NCBI GenBank assembly: GCA_019843655.1
Contig: JACDQD010000004.1
Coordinates: 27,353,872-27,417,871, forward strand
Direction of reading: 5' to 3'
DNA: 64,000 nucleotides
Origin: Lethocerus indicus
Taxonomy: Eukaryota > Arthropoda > Insecta > Hemiptera > Belostomatidae
Translations under genes and position numbers: made by a program
Shown: in pieces, positions 1 through 9,113 of the stretch
Numbering within the stretch: the first letter of the stretch is position 1
Layout: every line of letters begins with the position of its first letter
The notes under the pieces: model-generated
What the model was told of the DNA's origin: nothing
Seen by the model: the letters and a program-made list of their open reading frames with translations, nothing else
Database searches by the model: none

Positions 1-1054
1 GAATACATAATCTAGTATCGGTTTCTGGTATGTTCTGGCTTTTATGATAAATTGTGGTTTATATTTTTTGATTTTTTTTAATGTGCAACCATTTAAAAAG
101 CTAGAAAACCCTTGGGACGGGTACTTCCTAAGGGCGTGTATGAGTATTTCATTATAGTATTTGTAGCGCTGTCCTCCGGGGCCAACTGGGGTGGCCAACC
201 TTTTTCTGCTGGTGTGCCATATATTTGAAAAGTTACATTTCTTAATTTGCTGACCTGCCAGATGGTCAAACGTTTAATAGATAATTCATTCTAATATATT
301 TATTAACATGTTCACAAAGAATACGTAAGTTATGTTTGAAATTCTCACTATCAGCAGAACCCACTGTCAATTTAATACAGTTGTGAAAGAACTAGTTTAT
401 TGTGGTACATAAGTAAAAGAGCGGGGTTTCCTCTTGGCAGATTCACCCGGTGCTTGAGGCGACGTTTCGGCACCGGTTCCGGCACCTTCTTCGTGGCAAA
501 CCGTAAATCTCTGTTAGCTGATTCCCCTAACGGGGCAATAAATCTGGCACGCGCCGAGTACCCACACCCCTCCCACCCGCACCCCTGTGTAATCACCAGC
601 CTATATCTAGCCTATATACTGAAGCCACGTGCCCGCCCCGTACGTATCTCCACCTAAGTTCCTCTCAGACCATTTGGCGCTAATTGAAGAAGCCTAAACC
701 TCACCTCACTCCCCGGTCGGAAACCCAACACTGGTAAATTGTCGCCACAAATTGATTTTCATTATCGTTAAGGGATATAATATTATATATAACACAGTGG
801 CTTAAGACCTCGTACCAAATACGTGGACTTAAATCCTCTCCCGTTGAGTTAAGTTCCACTATTACTAATATAAGTAAGAGTTATAGTCAAAATATCACTC
901 TTGCGATTTTGTACTACTACTCGACCATCGAGTTTTAAGGTGGAATACGCCTATGATTATTTTCATCTCGGTAAATTGAGGTCTACATTAAATGGCCCTA
1001 TTTTCCTCGCGATATACACGTGTATATAATCATTAAGAGAAATATTTTGGAGAA

Positions 1055-1060
1055 TTTATT
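1055..1060 (-). terminator. Polyadenylation signal AATAAA, copy A gene
   Basis: TTTATT on the plus strand gives AATAAA on the coding strand, about 86 nt downstream of the stop codon at 1146. The same hexamer at the same distance follows the paralogue, and the surrounding sequence is almost unchanged between the copies. Confidence 0.6.
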
Positions 1061-1145
1061 TTCACAAATGGGCAGGAGATGGGATTAGTAAATTGACAGT
1101 GACAGAAAGTTAACAGAGGATGAGCGGAGTACATTATTCAGGTTA

Positions 1146-1571
1146 TTAGCTTAGCACCTCCTCTTGGGTCGACAGGACCTCCTCCTTCTCCTCTTGGTCT
1201 GTAGGACCTCTCCTCCCTCTGGGCTTGCAGGACCTCCTCCTCCTCTTTGGCCTGCAGGATCTCCTCCTCCTCCTCTTTGGTCTGCAAGATCTCCTCCTCC
1301 TCCTCTTTGGTCTGCAGGCTCTCCTCCTGGTCCTGCACGGCTTCTTTTTCGGCTTGCACGTTTCCTTTCTTCGGAAAATTCCGCACATATTGTCTTCATC
1401 GATGTCCGCCCTATCCTGTTCGACGGCCAGCTTGAGACCCTTCTTGATTTCCAACGGGGTCAGTTCCTTCAAGTACTTTCTGATATCCACCAATTTGGCC
1501 GGTCCAATAACGTTGAGGGCGTCCAGTATTAGCCGCACCAGGCACTTCGTCGATAACCGGGCCCTAGACAT
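1146..1571 (-). CDS. Paralogue of the winged-helix/basic-tail gene, tail frameshifted
   Basis: Encodes 141 residues from ATG at 1571-1569 to TAA at 1148-1146. Residues 1-76 are identical to the copy at 5242-5664, with one synonymous difference (TTG/CTG Leu) in the winged-helix part. The tail starts with the same S-C-R-P-K-R repeats, but from about residue 117 the frame changes. Copy A lacks one base between about 1205 and 1221 and another between 1194 and 1197 relative to copy B. The product therefore ends in an acidic stretch (PTDQEEKEEVLSTQEEVLS) instead of two more basic repeats. The ancestral stop survives out of frame at 1151-1153. The winged helix and about two thirds of the basic tail are intact, so this may still be functional, a diverged variant, or an early pseudogene. 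Base-call errors in the repeat could mimic the shift. The polyadenylation signal and upstream splice-site-like sequences are conserved with copy B. Confidence 0.7.
   Translation of the reverse strand: MSRARLSTKCLVRLILDALNVIGPAKLVDIRKYLKELTPLEIKKGLKLAVEQDRADIDEDNMCGIFRRKETCKPKKKPCRTRRRACRPKRRRRRSCRPKRRRRRSCRPKRRRRSCKPRGRRGPTDQEEKEEVLSTQEEVLS
1151..1361 (-). repeat. Intragenic 27-30 bp minisatellite encoding the basic tail (copy A)
   Basis: Same repeat family as in copy B, with a similar number of units but two single-base deletions near 1196 and 1205-1221. One unit has its cysteine changed to tyrosine (S-Y-R-P when read in the ancestral frame). Out-of-frame peptides remain open throughout, so the frameshift yields an acidic tail and not a truncation. 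Confidence 0.8.
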
Positions 1572-2111
1572 CTCGAAAAGAATTTGGAAACGAAAAATTT
1601 GTTCACATATCCGAAATAAATGCCTCTGTGCAATTGGTTTCTGTTTATTGAAAATGAAAGAATGTGTTTGCCATCTGTTTTCTCGATTGTTGCTTTACTT
1701 CGTGACTTACCAAGCATGTGTTTTAAATTAAGAAGTTTATTCCTAGATACTATTTTTAATGAAATTATTAAATATAATAACTGTACGGGTGAATAAAAAT
1801 AAGGAGGAAATACAAATAGAGTAGCATAAATTTAAATAATTCATTTTGGATCTGAGCACTAATAAAAAGTACTAAATATAATTCAAATAAATTCTTCAAG
1901 GAGGTTCTTTTAATTTTTGAAGTAGTGGATCACTAAAGTCCTAAAATTTGATAGGTGTCGAGTGGTGTTATTGGCACCGCGTTATTTTTCACGACCGACT
2001 AACAAATTGAAACTTCTCGAGTGGTCAGACTGTAATATAATTAGTCTTGTGGAAGGAAAGGGTCGGATTGTATAATTCGCGAAAATAAACATTTGTAACA
2101 ACTCCGGGAAT
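1572..2111 (-). promoter_or_regulatory. Conserved 5' flank / probable promoter, copy A gene
   Basis: About 540 bp upstream of the ATG is nearly identical to 5665-6205, with only about six differences by eye and one 1-base indel, while more distant flanks are 6-12% diverged. The flank is AT-rich, with TTATATTTAATA-like sequence about 200 bp before the ATG that could act as a TATA element. No defined transcription start can be assigned. Confidence 0.4.
1641..1710 (-). other. Putative 5'-UTR intron, copy A gene
   Basis: On the coding strand a strong donor (TTG then GTAAGT, GT at 1710-1709) is followed by a pyrimidine-rich stretch and AATAAACAG ending at 1641. This gives an intron of about 70 nt whose 3' end is some 70 nt before the ATG. 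A second possible acceptor (TTGCACAG) ends at 1626. The donor is unchanged in copy B. Splicing is inferred from sequence alone. Confidence 0.35.
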
Positions 2112-2356
2112 AAATTATTCGGTCCATAATTATAGTGGAGGTCCGAGTAACGGTCTACGACCGAGTAGACCTCGGCATGGCAATTATTCTCGATTGGGAG
2201 TAAGGAGGAAAGGCCGGCTTCTATTTGTGCCTAATTGTACGCGATTGGTATAAACCCCGGTAAAACTAATATATGGGTAAGGTATAAAATTATAACCGCC
2301 GTTGCCGAGTTAACAATCATAATATGCTTAATCAAATCGACGTTAAATTATTCCGG
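2112..2356. repeat. Segment between short direct repeats, absent from unit B
   Basis: AAATTATTCGG at 2112-2122 and AAATTATTCCGG at 2345-2356 flank the block missing from unit B. B has a single AAATTATTTCGG at 6206-6217. This is the signature of a deletion in B by microhomology-mediated repair or replication slippage. The block has no recognisable coding content. Confidence 0.7.
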
Positions 2357-3860
2357 CGAGGTTCATCGCCTTTGAAATCGCTCCGAGACCGTTCCATCTA
2401 ACAGATGTTTTCCGTCCAAATAAGGCCGTAGACAATTTTAACATTCCCGACCGATGTTTTCGATTAAATGCGGTGATATACAGTGATGATGTTATATATG
2501 CAGTTTTATGGAACAATAAACAACTGGTAAAAAGCAGTAAAATACGAATTCATTGGAGTATTAATAATAATTACGTTGTGGAAAGTCAAGTGACAAATCC
2601 ATGAACGCCTTGTAATATACTCTGGACAATTTATGCTGTGAATTATACTAGTTAGTTCCTTTTTTAAAGTCAGAGTATATTTTGTTTATTTTTATATAAT
2701 AATTATTATTGGCTCCCCACATATGACGGAGTATCAACGCTAAAATAAAGTGTAGAAATTTAGCCTTAGCTCTAAATATATATGAGTTCACTTAAGTGTT
2801 TAACAACAGATGTCGGTGGGAGGTGATTTCACGGTTGAAGCCAGATAAAAGTGCGAACCGTAATCGAGCAATAATGGTCGGAACGTTCAATCGCCGAACC
2901 GAAACCTACGGTTGATTTTTCCCTACCATCATTTTTGTTGTTGTGAGAGAGCTCGAAAGTCAACGATCTTCGCTCGTGCGAAACCCAAAATGGACGGATG
3001 ACCCGAGGGTTTCACGACTCGAGTTCAATTCCCCCGGCTTTGGCGATATTACGAAGAGTTTGTTCGTAATTTACATGCCAGTTCAGCCCTGAAAATAGAC
3101 AGTATTTGACTTGAATTTGTAAGCAGCGGTGTCGTTAATTATAGAATCTATATTGCCAAAAACTTCTGTCAAAAATTAATCGCGTATGGTCTTCTTGTGT
3201 TTGTTTTAGTTCAGTGCTCTAATATCTAAACGGAACACAGTTTTATAAAGTCTGTCATATAATAATTTAGATATTTGTGGACGTGTCTAATGTCATCAAC
3301 TCTACAACTCTACTCTACTCTCTGTTATTTAGCGCGGTTAAAAATAATTCTAATAAAGGTCCATTCTGGGAGACTTACAAATTTGGGGAATCGAAAGTAA
3401 TTTCCCTATATAATAGTTTTTGTTCTAGACGACATTGGTATTTTTTTTGCACCAATGGGGAGAAGTAGGAACCGGTGAATATCCTAACACGAGATGATGT
3501 AAAACCAATCCTTATTTTAGCCAACCGAAAAATTGTTTTATTGAATTCTGATGAGTGTACAGTGGGGTTTACGAGCTCCTCTAATCAGTTACAAATTCTA
3601 ATTTAATGAAAATTCGATCGGTGAAAGGGAATCGAAACCGAGATTTTCGGGTTAGCGCACCGCCCTCCGTATTTCTCAGACTCTTTCTAATCCCACTACT
3701 CCACGGACTGAAGACTAGTAGGACTAACAGAGTGCCAACAATTCCGCGAAACGTAGGCATTCCCCGCGGAATTTCTTATTAAGTGGGGACCGTTTCAAAA
3801 GATGTCTACGAGTCACCGCTCCGACTTGCAACAAATTGGACGATGACCTGTTTAAGAGGT
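2357..3860. other. Right part of unit A, no gene seen
   Basis: AT-rich non-coding sequence. The subsegment of about 2552-3597 is unique to unit A and shows no convincing open frame or transposon ends. 3598-3860 is the rightmost block shared with unit B. Confidence 0.5.
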
Positions 3861-4714
3861 CCTCTGTTACTCCTTCTAAACCGCTCAGCCTTCGCGAACC
3901 ATTCCCCCCCCCCATTCTGAATATCTACTGGGACAAGTTATTAAAGGCTTGACAATTGTATTTTTCACCTGTATAATAGTTGAAAGCCGTGCGCCGGGGA
4001 AACGAGCATCATTTCAGCATTATTCAGCCTCAACTAAGGACGCGTCCGCGTCAAGCCGTAACAAATGGACTCGGCATGTTTTTAACTCACCCCGCAGGGC
4101 TATTCGTCACATATCGCCAAGTGGCGTCTTTCCTACCGAGTACCCTTGCGGCCCCGGTTAATGACACGAGTATGTGTCGAGTGAATTTTTCTCGAAAGGA
4201 ACAACGACCCGGTTGACGGCGATAAATTCGACTCCCACGGCGTCCATTACTCTCGGATGGTCCTAGACCCGCGGGCGCTGAACGTCCTTAACGAACTAAA
4301 AGAACGGCGATGCCTCTCGTTGGTCTTATGCTCACCGTGCTCGGAAAACACGGTTCTTTATGCCGGGATAAATACTAATCAACGCGTTATTAAATAAATA
4401 AATAAATTTGTAGTGAATAAGGAAGCTTTTACAAATGCCACCTTTATGTTATAATTGACACCGACCGTGTAAAAATTAGAGTTTTAAAAGTAACATGACA
4501 ATTTCGTTTGAATAAGTGCATTACTATCACAAATAATATGGATACGGTTCTACGTTATTTCATACTGTAAAGATGAATAAAATCAAATCTAATTAAAATC
4601 AGACAAAAAATAATAAAGAAAGTGCCCTACAATCAGTGGTAGTGTTGTTACTCTGATCACTTCCTACGGTATACGTTTGTTCGAAGGATGCGGAGACCAT
4701 CTTTTATTATACAT
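3861..4714. other. Spacer between the duplicated units
   Basis: About 850 bp with no counterpart elsewhere in the window. It contains a short (AAAT)n run at 4391-4408 and is GC-balanced in its first half and AT-rich in its second. No gene is seen. Because unit A reaches the window edge, part of this spacer could belong to the duplicated unit. Confidence 0.5.
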
Positions 4715-5145
4715 GAATACGTCTAGTGCCGGTTTCTGGGATGTACTGGCTTTTAAGATAAATTGTGGTTTATATTTTTAGATTTTTATTAATGTGGAAG
4801 AGCATTTAAAAGCTTGATAACCCTTGGGACGGGTACTGCCTAAGGGCCGTGTGTGTGTATTTCATTGTAGTATTTTTAACGCCGTACTCCAGGGCCAACT
4901 GAACTGGGGTGGTCAACCTTTTTCTGCTGGCGTGCCCAAAAATTTTCAAAGTTATATTTCTTAATTAGTTATAGTTAAAATACGTTAAAACACGTGCGAT
5001 TTTGTACATCTACTCGACCACCGGGTTTTAAGGTGGAATATGCTTATGATTTTCTCTCTCGGTAAATCGAAGTCTACATTAAATGGCCCTATTTTCCTTC
5101 CGATATACATGTATATATAATCATTAAGAGAAATATTTTGGAGAA

Positions 5146-5151
5146 TTTATT
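5146..5151 (-). terminator. Polyadenylation signal AATAAA, copy B gene
   Basis: AATAAA on the coding strand, about 90 nt beyond the TAA at 5242-5244. It lies in the near-identical core shared with unit A. Confidence 0.6.
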
Positions 5152-5241
5152 TTCACAAATGGGCAGGAGATGGGACTAGTAAATTGACAGTGACAGAAAG
5201 TTAACAGAGGATGAGCGGAGTACATTATTCAGGTTATTAGC

Positions 5242-5664
5242 TTAGCATCTCCTCTTGGGTCGACAGGACCTCCTCCTTCTCCTCTTGGGTCTGCAGGACC
5301 TCCTCCTCCTCTTGGGCTTGCAGGACCTCCTCCTCCTCTTTGGCCTGCAGGACCTCCTCCTCGTCCTCTTTGGTCTGCAAGACCTCCTCCTCGTCCTCTT
5401 TGGTCTGCAAGACCTCCTCCTGGTCCTGCACGGCCTCTTTTTCGGCTTGCACGTTTCCTTTCTTCGGAAAATTCCGCACATATTGTCTTCATCGATGTCC
5501 GCCCTATCCTGTTCGACGGCCAGCTTGAGACCCTTCTTGATTTCCAACGGGGTCAGTTCCTTCAGGTACTTTCTGATATCCACCAATTTGGCCGGTCCAA
5601 TAACGTTGAGGGCGTCCAGTATTAGCCGCACCAGGCACTTCGTCGATAACCGGGCCCTAGACAT
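5242..5664 (-). CDS. Winged-helix protein with Cys/Arg-repeat tail (protamine-like), intact copy
   Basis: Encodes 140 residues from an ATG at 5664-5662 to TAA at 5244-5242. Residues about 8-70 have the spacing of a winged-helix fold as in histone H1/H5 globular domains: helix 1 LVRLILDALNVIG, helix 2 VDIRKYLKEL, helix 3 LEIKKGLKLAVEQ, then a short wing ending GIFRR. Residues 71-140 are tandem 9-10-residue repeats of the form S-C-[RK]-P-K-R-x-R-R, with nine cysteines and more than half of the residues Arg or Lys. Such tails bind DNA and can be cross-linked by disulphides, as in sperm nuclear basic proteins, so chromatin packing in the male germ line is the likely role; this is inference. DUF4777-type winged-helix proteins are another possible family label. 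An AATAAA lies about 90 nt downstream and a putative 5'-UTR intron lies upstream. There is a tandem paralogue at 1146-1571. I am confident that it is coding and less sure of the function. Confidence 0.85.
   Translation of the reverse strand: MSRARLSTKCLVRLILDALNVIGPAKLVDIRKYLKELTPLEIKKGLKLAVEQDRADIDEDNMCGIFRRKETCKPKKRPCRTRRRSCRPKRTRRRSCRPKRTRRRSCRPKRRRRSCKPKRRRRSCRPKRRRRRSCRPKRRC
5245..5454 (-). repeat. Intragenic 27-30 bp minisatellite encoding the basic tail (copy B)
   Basis: Tandem imperfect units, read on the plus strand as CTTTGGTCTGCAGGACCTCCTCCT-like blocks, each encoding S-C-[RK]-P-K-R-(R/T)-R-R. At least six full units follow the degenerate CKPKKRPCRTRRR start. Unit length alternates between 27 and 30 bp, which changes only the Arg count. 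The repeats are open in all three coding-strand frames: one is Arg/Cys-rich, one Glu-rich and one Gly-rich. Confidence 0.85.
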
Positions 5665-6205
5665 CTCGAAAAGAATTTGGAAACGAAAAATTTGTTCACA
5701 TATCCGAAATAAATGCCTCTGTGCAATTGGTTTCTGTTTATTGAAAAATGAAAGAATGTGTTTGCCATCTGTTTTCTCGATTGTTGCTTTACTTCGTGAC
5801 TTACCAAGCCTGTGTTTTAAATTAAGAAGTTTATTCCTAGATACTATTTTTAATGAAATTATTAAATATAATAACTGTACGGGTGAATAAAAATAAGGAG
5901 GAAATACAAATAGTGTAGCATAAATTTAAATAATTCATTTTGGATCTGAGCACTAATAAAAAGTACTAAATATAATTCAAATAAATTCTTCAAGGAGGTT
6001 CTTTTAATTTTTGAAGTAGTGGATCACTAAAGTCCTAAAATTTGATAGGTGTCGAGTGGTGTTATTGGCACCGCGTTATTTTCCACGACCGCCTAACAAA
6101 TTGAAACTTCTCGAGTGATCAGACTGTAATATAGTTAGTCTTGTGGAAGGAAAGGGTCGGATTGTATAATTCGCGAAAATAAACATTTGTAACAACTCCG
6201 GGAAT
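5665..6205 (-). promoter_or_regulatory. Conserved 5' flank / probable promoter, copy B gene
   Basis: Counterpart of the copy A upstream region, with the same donor-like GTAAGT and AT-rich core. It ends at the microhomology junction at about 6206 where B lacks about 233 bp found in A, so the two genes differ in their more distal upstream sequence. Confidence 0.4.
5734..5804 (-). other. Putative 5'-UTR intron, copy B gene
   Basis: Same donor (GTAAGT at 5804-5799) and same acceptor (ending at 5734) as in copy A, one base longer. In copy A the first exon would contain an upstream ATG just before the donor. In copy B that ATG is AGG, which suggests the exon is untranslated leader. Confidence 0.35.
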
Positions 6206-6652
6206 AAATTATTTCGGCGAGGTTCAACGTCTTCGAAATCGCTTCCAGAGCGTTCCATCTAACAGATGTTTTCCGTCCAAATAAGGCCGCAGACAATTTT
6301 AAGACTCCTGATCGATGTTTCCGATTATTTGCGGTGATATACAGTGTTATGGAACAATAATCATCTAGTGAAAAGCAGAAAATATAAATTTGATGATGAA
6401 AATAATGATAATCCGATCGGTGAAAGGGAATTGAAACCGAGATTTTCGGGTTAGCGCCCTCCGTATTTCTCAGACTCATTCTAATCCCACTACTCGACTA
6501 ACTGAAGACTAGTAGGACTATCAGAGTGCCAACAATTCCGCGAAACGCGGGCATTCTCCGAGGAATTTCTTATTAAGTGGGGACCGTTTCAAAAGATGTG
6601 TAGAGTCACCGCTCCGACTTAAAACAAATTGGACGATGACCTGTTTAAGGGG

Positions 6653-9060
6653 CTTTTGAAAGGGGCGTGAAACAACAAATTAAGTCAAACGGCCCGTGAG
6701 TTACCCGAAATAATTTACAATAATTTGGATTTACGAGAGTACGCGAAGCGCGAGGCGCCACGATTATTGTGGCGCCCATTCCTCATTCTTTCTCGATTTA
6801 GCACTGGCTAAATCTGGCCTGTACAATTGTCATGCCCAAATTGAAATTCTTTGCCCGTCTTACCCTCGGCAACAGTTACAACTTGAACTTCAATTACTAT
6901 AATAAAGAAAACATATTTGATTTCAAGTATAAGTTTAAAATTCCGTTATTTCCTAATTAAAAATTAGAACGGCCGATGAATGAGTCATGGGGAATAATTA
7001 AGTGGAGACGCGTCAGTCTCCCGCTCCCATTCGGATTCCAGAATAAGCCTCATTGTTCGAGGGAAGCCGTATTGAAGGACACTCTCAAGTCATGAATTAT
7101 TCAGTTCTTATTTCTTAGCGAAGAGCCTTTTAATCAGTTTGGCCTATCCCAATTCGGGGGTCGGGTGGGGGAATTGAATAGTGCCTGAGTTTTCGACTGA
7201 ATTCCTCGAAGGAATAAGACCGAATTGGCCTCCAAATAAGGTCATTGTTACGTACGCAATTGGAAAAGTATAAATTTTGTAATAACCGCAAATTCGGAAC
7301 GAATTCGAAGTTAAGATTCAAGAGGTCTTATAGAGAAACTATCACTATCTTAATTAAATATTCCTTTGCACAAGAAGTATTGAATGCAGTCAATTTAGTT
7401 GATTAATGGTAGATCGGAATCAAATAACAAATACGCTTAAATTATCTCTTAAACTCGCACTCCAAAAACGGAACTACAGATTTAAATTATTCATACAACA
7501 ATTTAATATTTCAAAATTCTGTAATTTAAAATTATAATTTTTTTGTTCAGCTGTCAGTCAAAAATAGAATCCTAATTATGATTATTATCTGGGCTATTTA
7601 TTCCGTCTGCGGCGATCGATTACCGTTGAACTGCTTCAGCGCGACTATCAGCTAATTAACCTCAATCCCTCACAAACGTTCCTGACTGATCAATTTCGAC
7701 CTCATTCGTCTCCCTTGAATATCTCTCCTAGTTTTGAAGGGTTTCTAGAGATCTGCAGTCGATTTTATCAAATCGTCTAGCGTCCCCCGAATTTAATTAT
7801 TGATACCGAACGTGGGTTGATTAATAATGGGAGAATCGTTTAGGCCGTATGCCGGGTCTGCCACACGGATATAACGATGGCGGAATCATTTTTTATTTTT
7901 CGGAAACAAATAAACGAATATTAAAAAATTCCGCCGGGCCGCGGTATATTAACCCCGCGAGCCGGGGGGAAATTAATAGCGGAACGAAAAATCCCATAGC
8001 GGGCTTCCCCGCTTATCAGCAAATTCGTTATTCGGAATTTATAGGATGGCCTATTATGTAGATTTATGATAATGTCTTCCGCTATCTCGTTACCAATAAC
8101 GTCTTGTCGTTTTTTCGTCTGCTCTCTTTCCATGTGACTGAACATAAAACTTCGTTTCGAAAAATGATTTGCCGATTCAATTCTGTTTCTTTTTAATAAG
8201 GAATATGTCTCACTTCTCGGGACGGTCTCATTTATCGCCCGGGGAAGCTTTCCGTTATTAAAGAAATTCGTAATGTCTCCTATTTTTATAAAACATTTTT
8301 CATATTCAGTTATTTTTCATAATGTCTCATTCATTTTTTGTGATGTATCGCTTCGTACATATCTCTATTATCATATTAAACCTACAGCCCTATTGGGTGC
8401 AAATCTACAGGTTGTATATTCGACGAACCGGGGCTAGAGAGGTTCGGAACCGCGACTATAGTGTTGGAGCGTCGATATTTGCGCCCGACTCTACAAATTG
8501 AGGACTCGAATAGCAACAGACGATAGGAAGCCACGATAATAAAACTTAACCAATACACAACCTACAGTATTCCAAGACCCAACAGCGCACAAGTTGTAAA
8601 CCGTGCGTCATAAATAGACGGCGGAGAATATCACGTTTACAGAAATAGCGAGCGAAATAAGAATAGAAACGCCACTAGAATAGAGCGGCGGCGGTGGATT
8701 TTTATTCGGGCCGGGCTTTAATTCTTACCGTGCGTGTTGAATTGAAATTCGGGTTTTTTCCCCGTTCTTTTCGAAAATGCATTCTCCGGCCAAATTCATA
8801 TTCAAAATAGTGAAGTCTGAACTCCCGTATTATCGAGACGAATTAACTTAATTGGAGCGAGCATTGTGTAGCGTGCCTCGTTCTGGACTACATGACCCGT
8901 TCATTAATGAGTCTAGACTGGTAAAATTGTCCTTATTTACCGAGTATCACGTACTGGTCTCCGAACTAGGACGTCATGGTTCCCTCTATTTCCCTGTTTC
9001 TGTTTTTTATTCTACTTTTTTTTAACGCTCATTGATATTCACCGAGCATTCCCCTATCTG

Positions 9061-9061
<1 letters not shown>
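6653..9061. other. Non-coding region
   Basis: No convincing gene. AT-rich sequence has GC-balanced patches around 7820-8060 and 8400-8730. Only short chance-length open frames are present. Confidence 0.4.

Positions 9062-9108
<47 letters not shown>
9062..9108. repeat. (TA)n microsatellite
   Basis: Uninterrupted TA dinucleotide run of about 47 bp. Confidence 0.98.

Positions 9109-9113
<5 letters not shown>

Larger units (their letters stand above)
1..3860. repeat. Segmental duplication, unit A
   Basis: This block matches 4715-6652 in the same orientation and carries the upstream copy of the basic-tailed gene. Matching sub-blocks are 1-247, 879-2122, 2345 to about 2551 and about 3598-3860. 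The intervening blocks 248-878, about 2112-2345 and about 2552-3597 have no counterpart in unit B. The match already runs at base 1, so the duplicated unit may extend beyond the window. Divergence is uneven: about one base in nine in 1-247 and about 6-7% in 3613-3860, but only about 1% in roughly 1025-2112. The alignment was made by eye. Confidence 0.93.
4715..6652. repeat. Segmental duplication, unit B (shorter copy)
   Basis: Direct-orientation copy of 1-3860, shortened to about 1.94 kb because three blocks of about 631, 233 and 1,046 bp are missing. The parts add up, since 3860 minus these losses gives close to the observed length. The first junction lies at 4966/4967, the second at about 6206-6217 inside a short AAATTATT sequence, and the third at about 6385-6405. 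The right end is near the last shared CTGTTTAAG at 6641-6649. Whether B lost these blocks or A gained them cannot be decided from two copies, although the microhomology at the second junction favours loss in B. Confidence 0.93.

Noticed and set aside
372..657. Open frames on both strands in the part of unit A missing from unit B
   Set aside because: Both strands are open because the patch is GC-rich. No motif or conserved copy supports coding.
1164..1731. Plus-strand Leu-rich open frames opposite the basic-tail genes (also 5255-5890)
   Set aside because: They are antisense shadows of the Arg/Cys repeat. The minus-strand frame carries the fold, the ATG and the polyadenylation signal.
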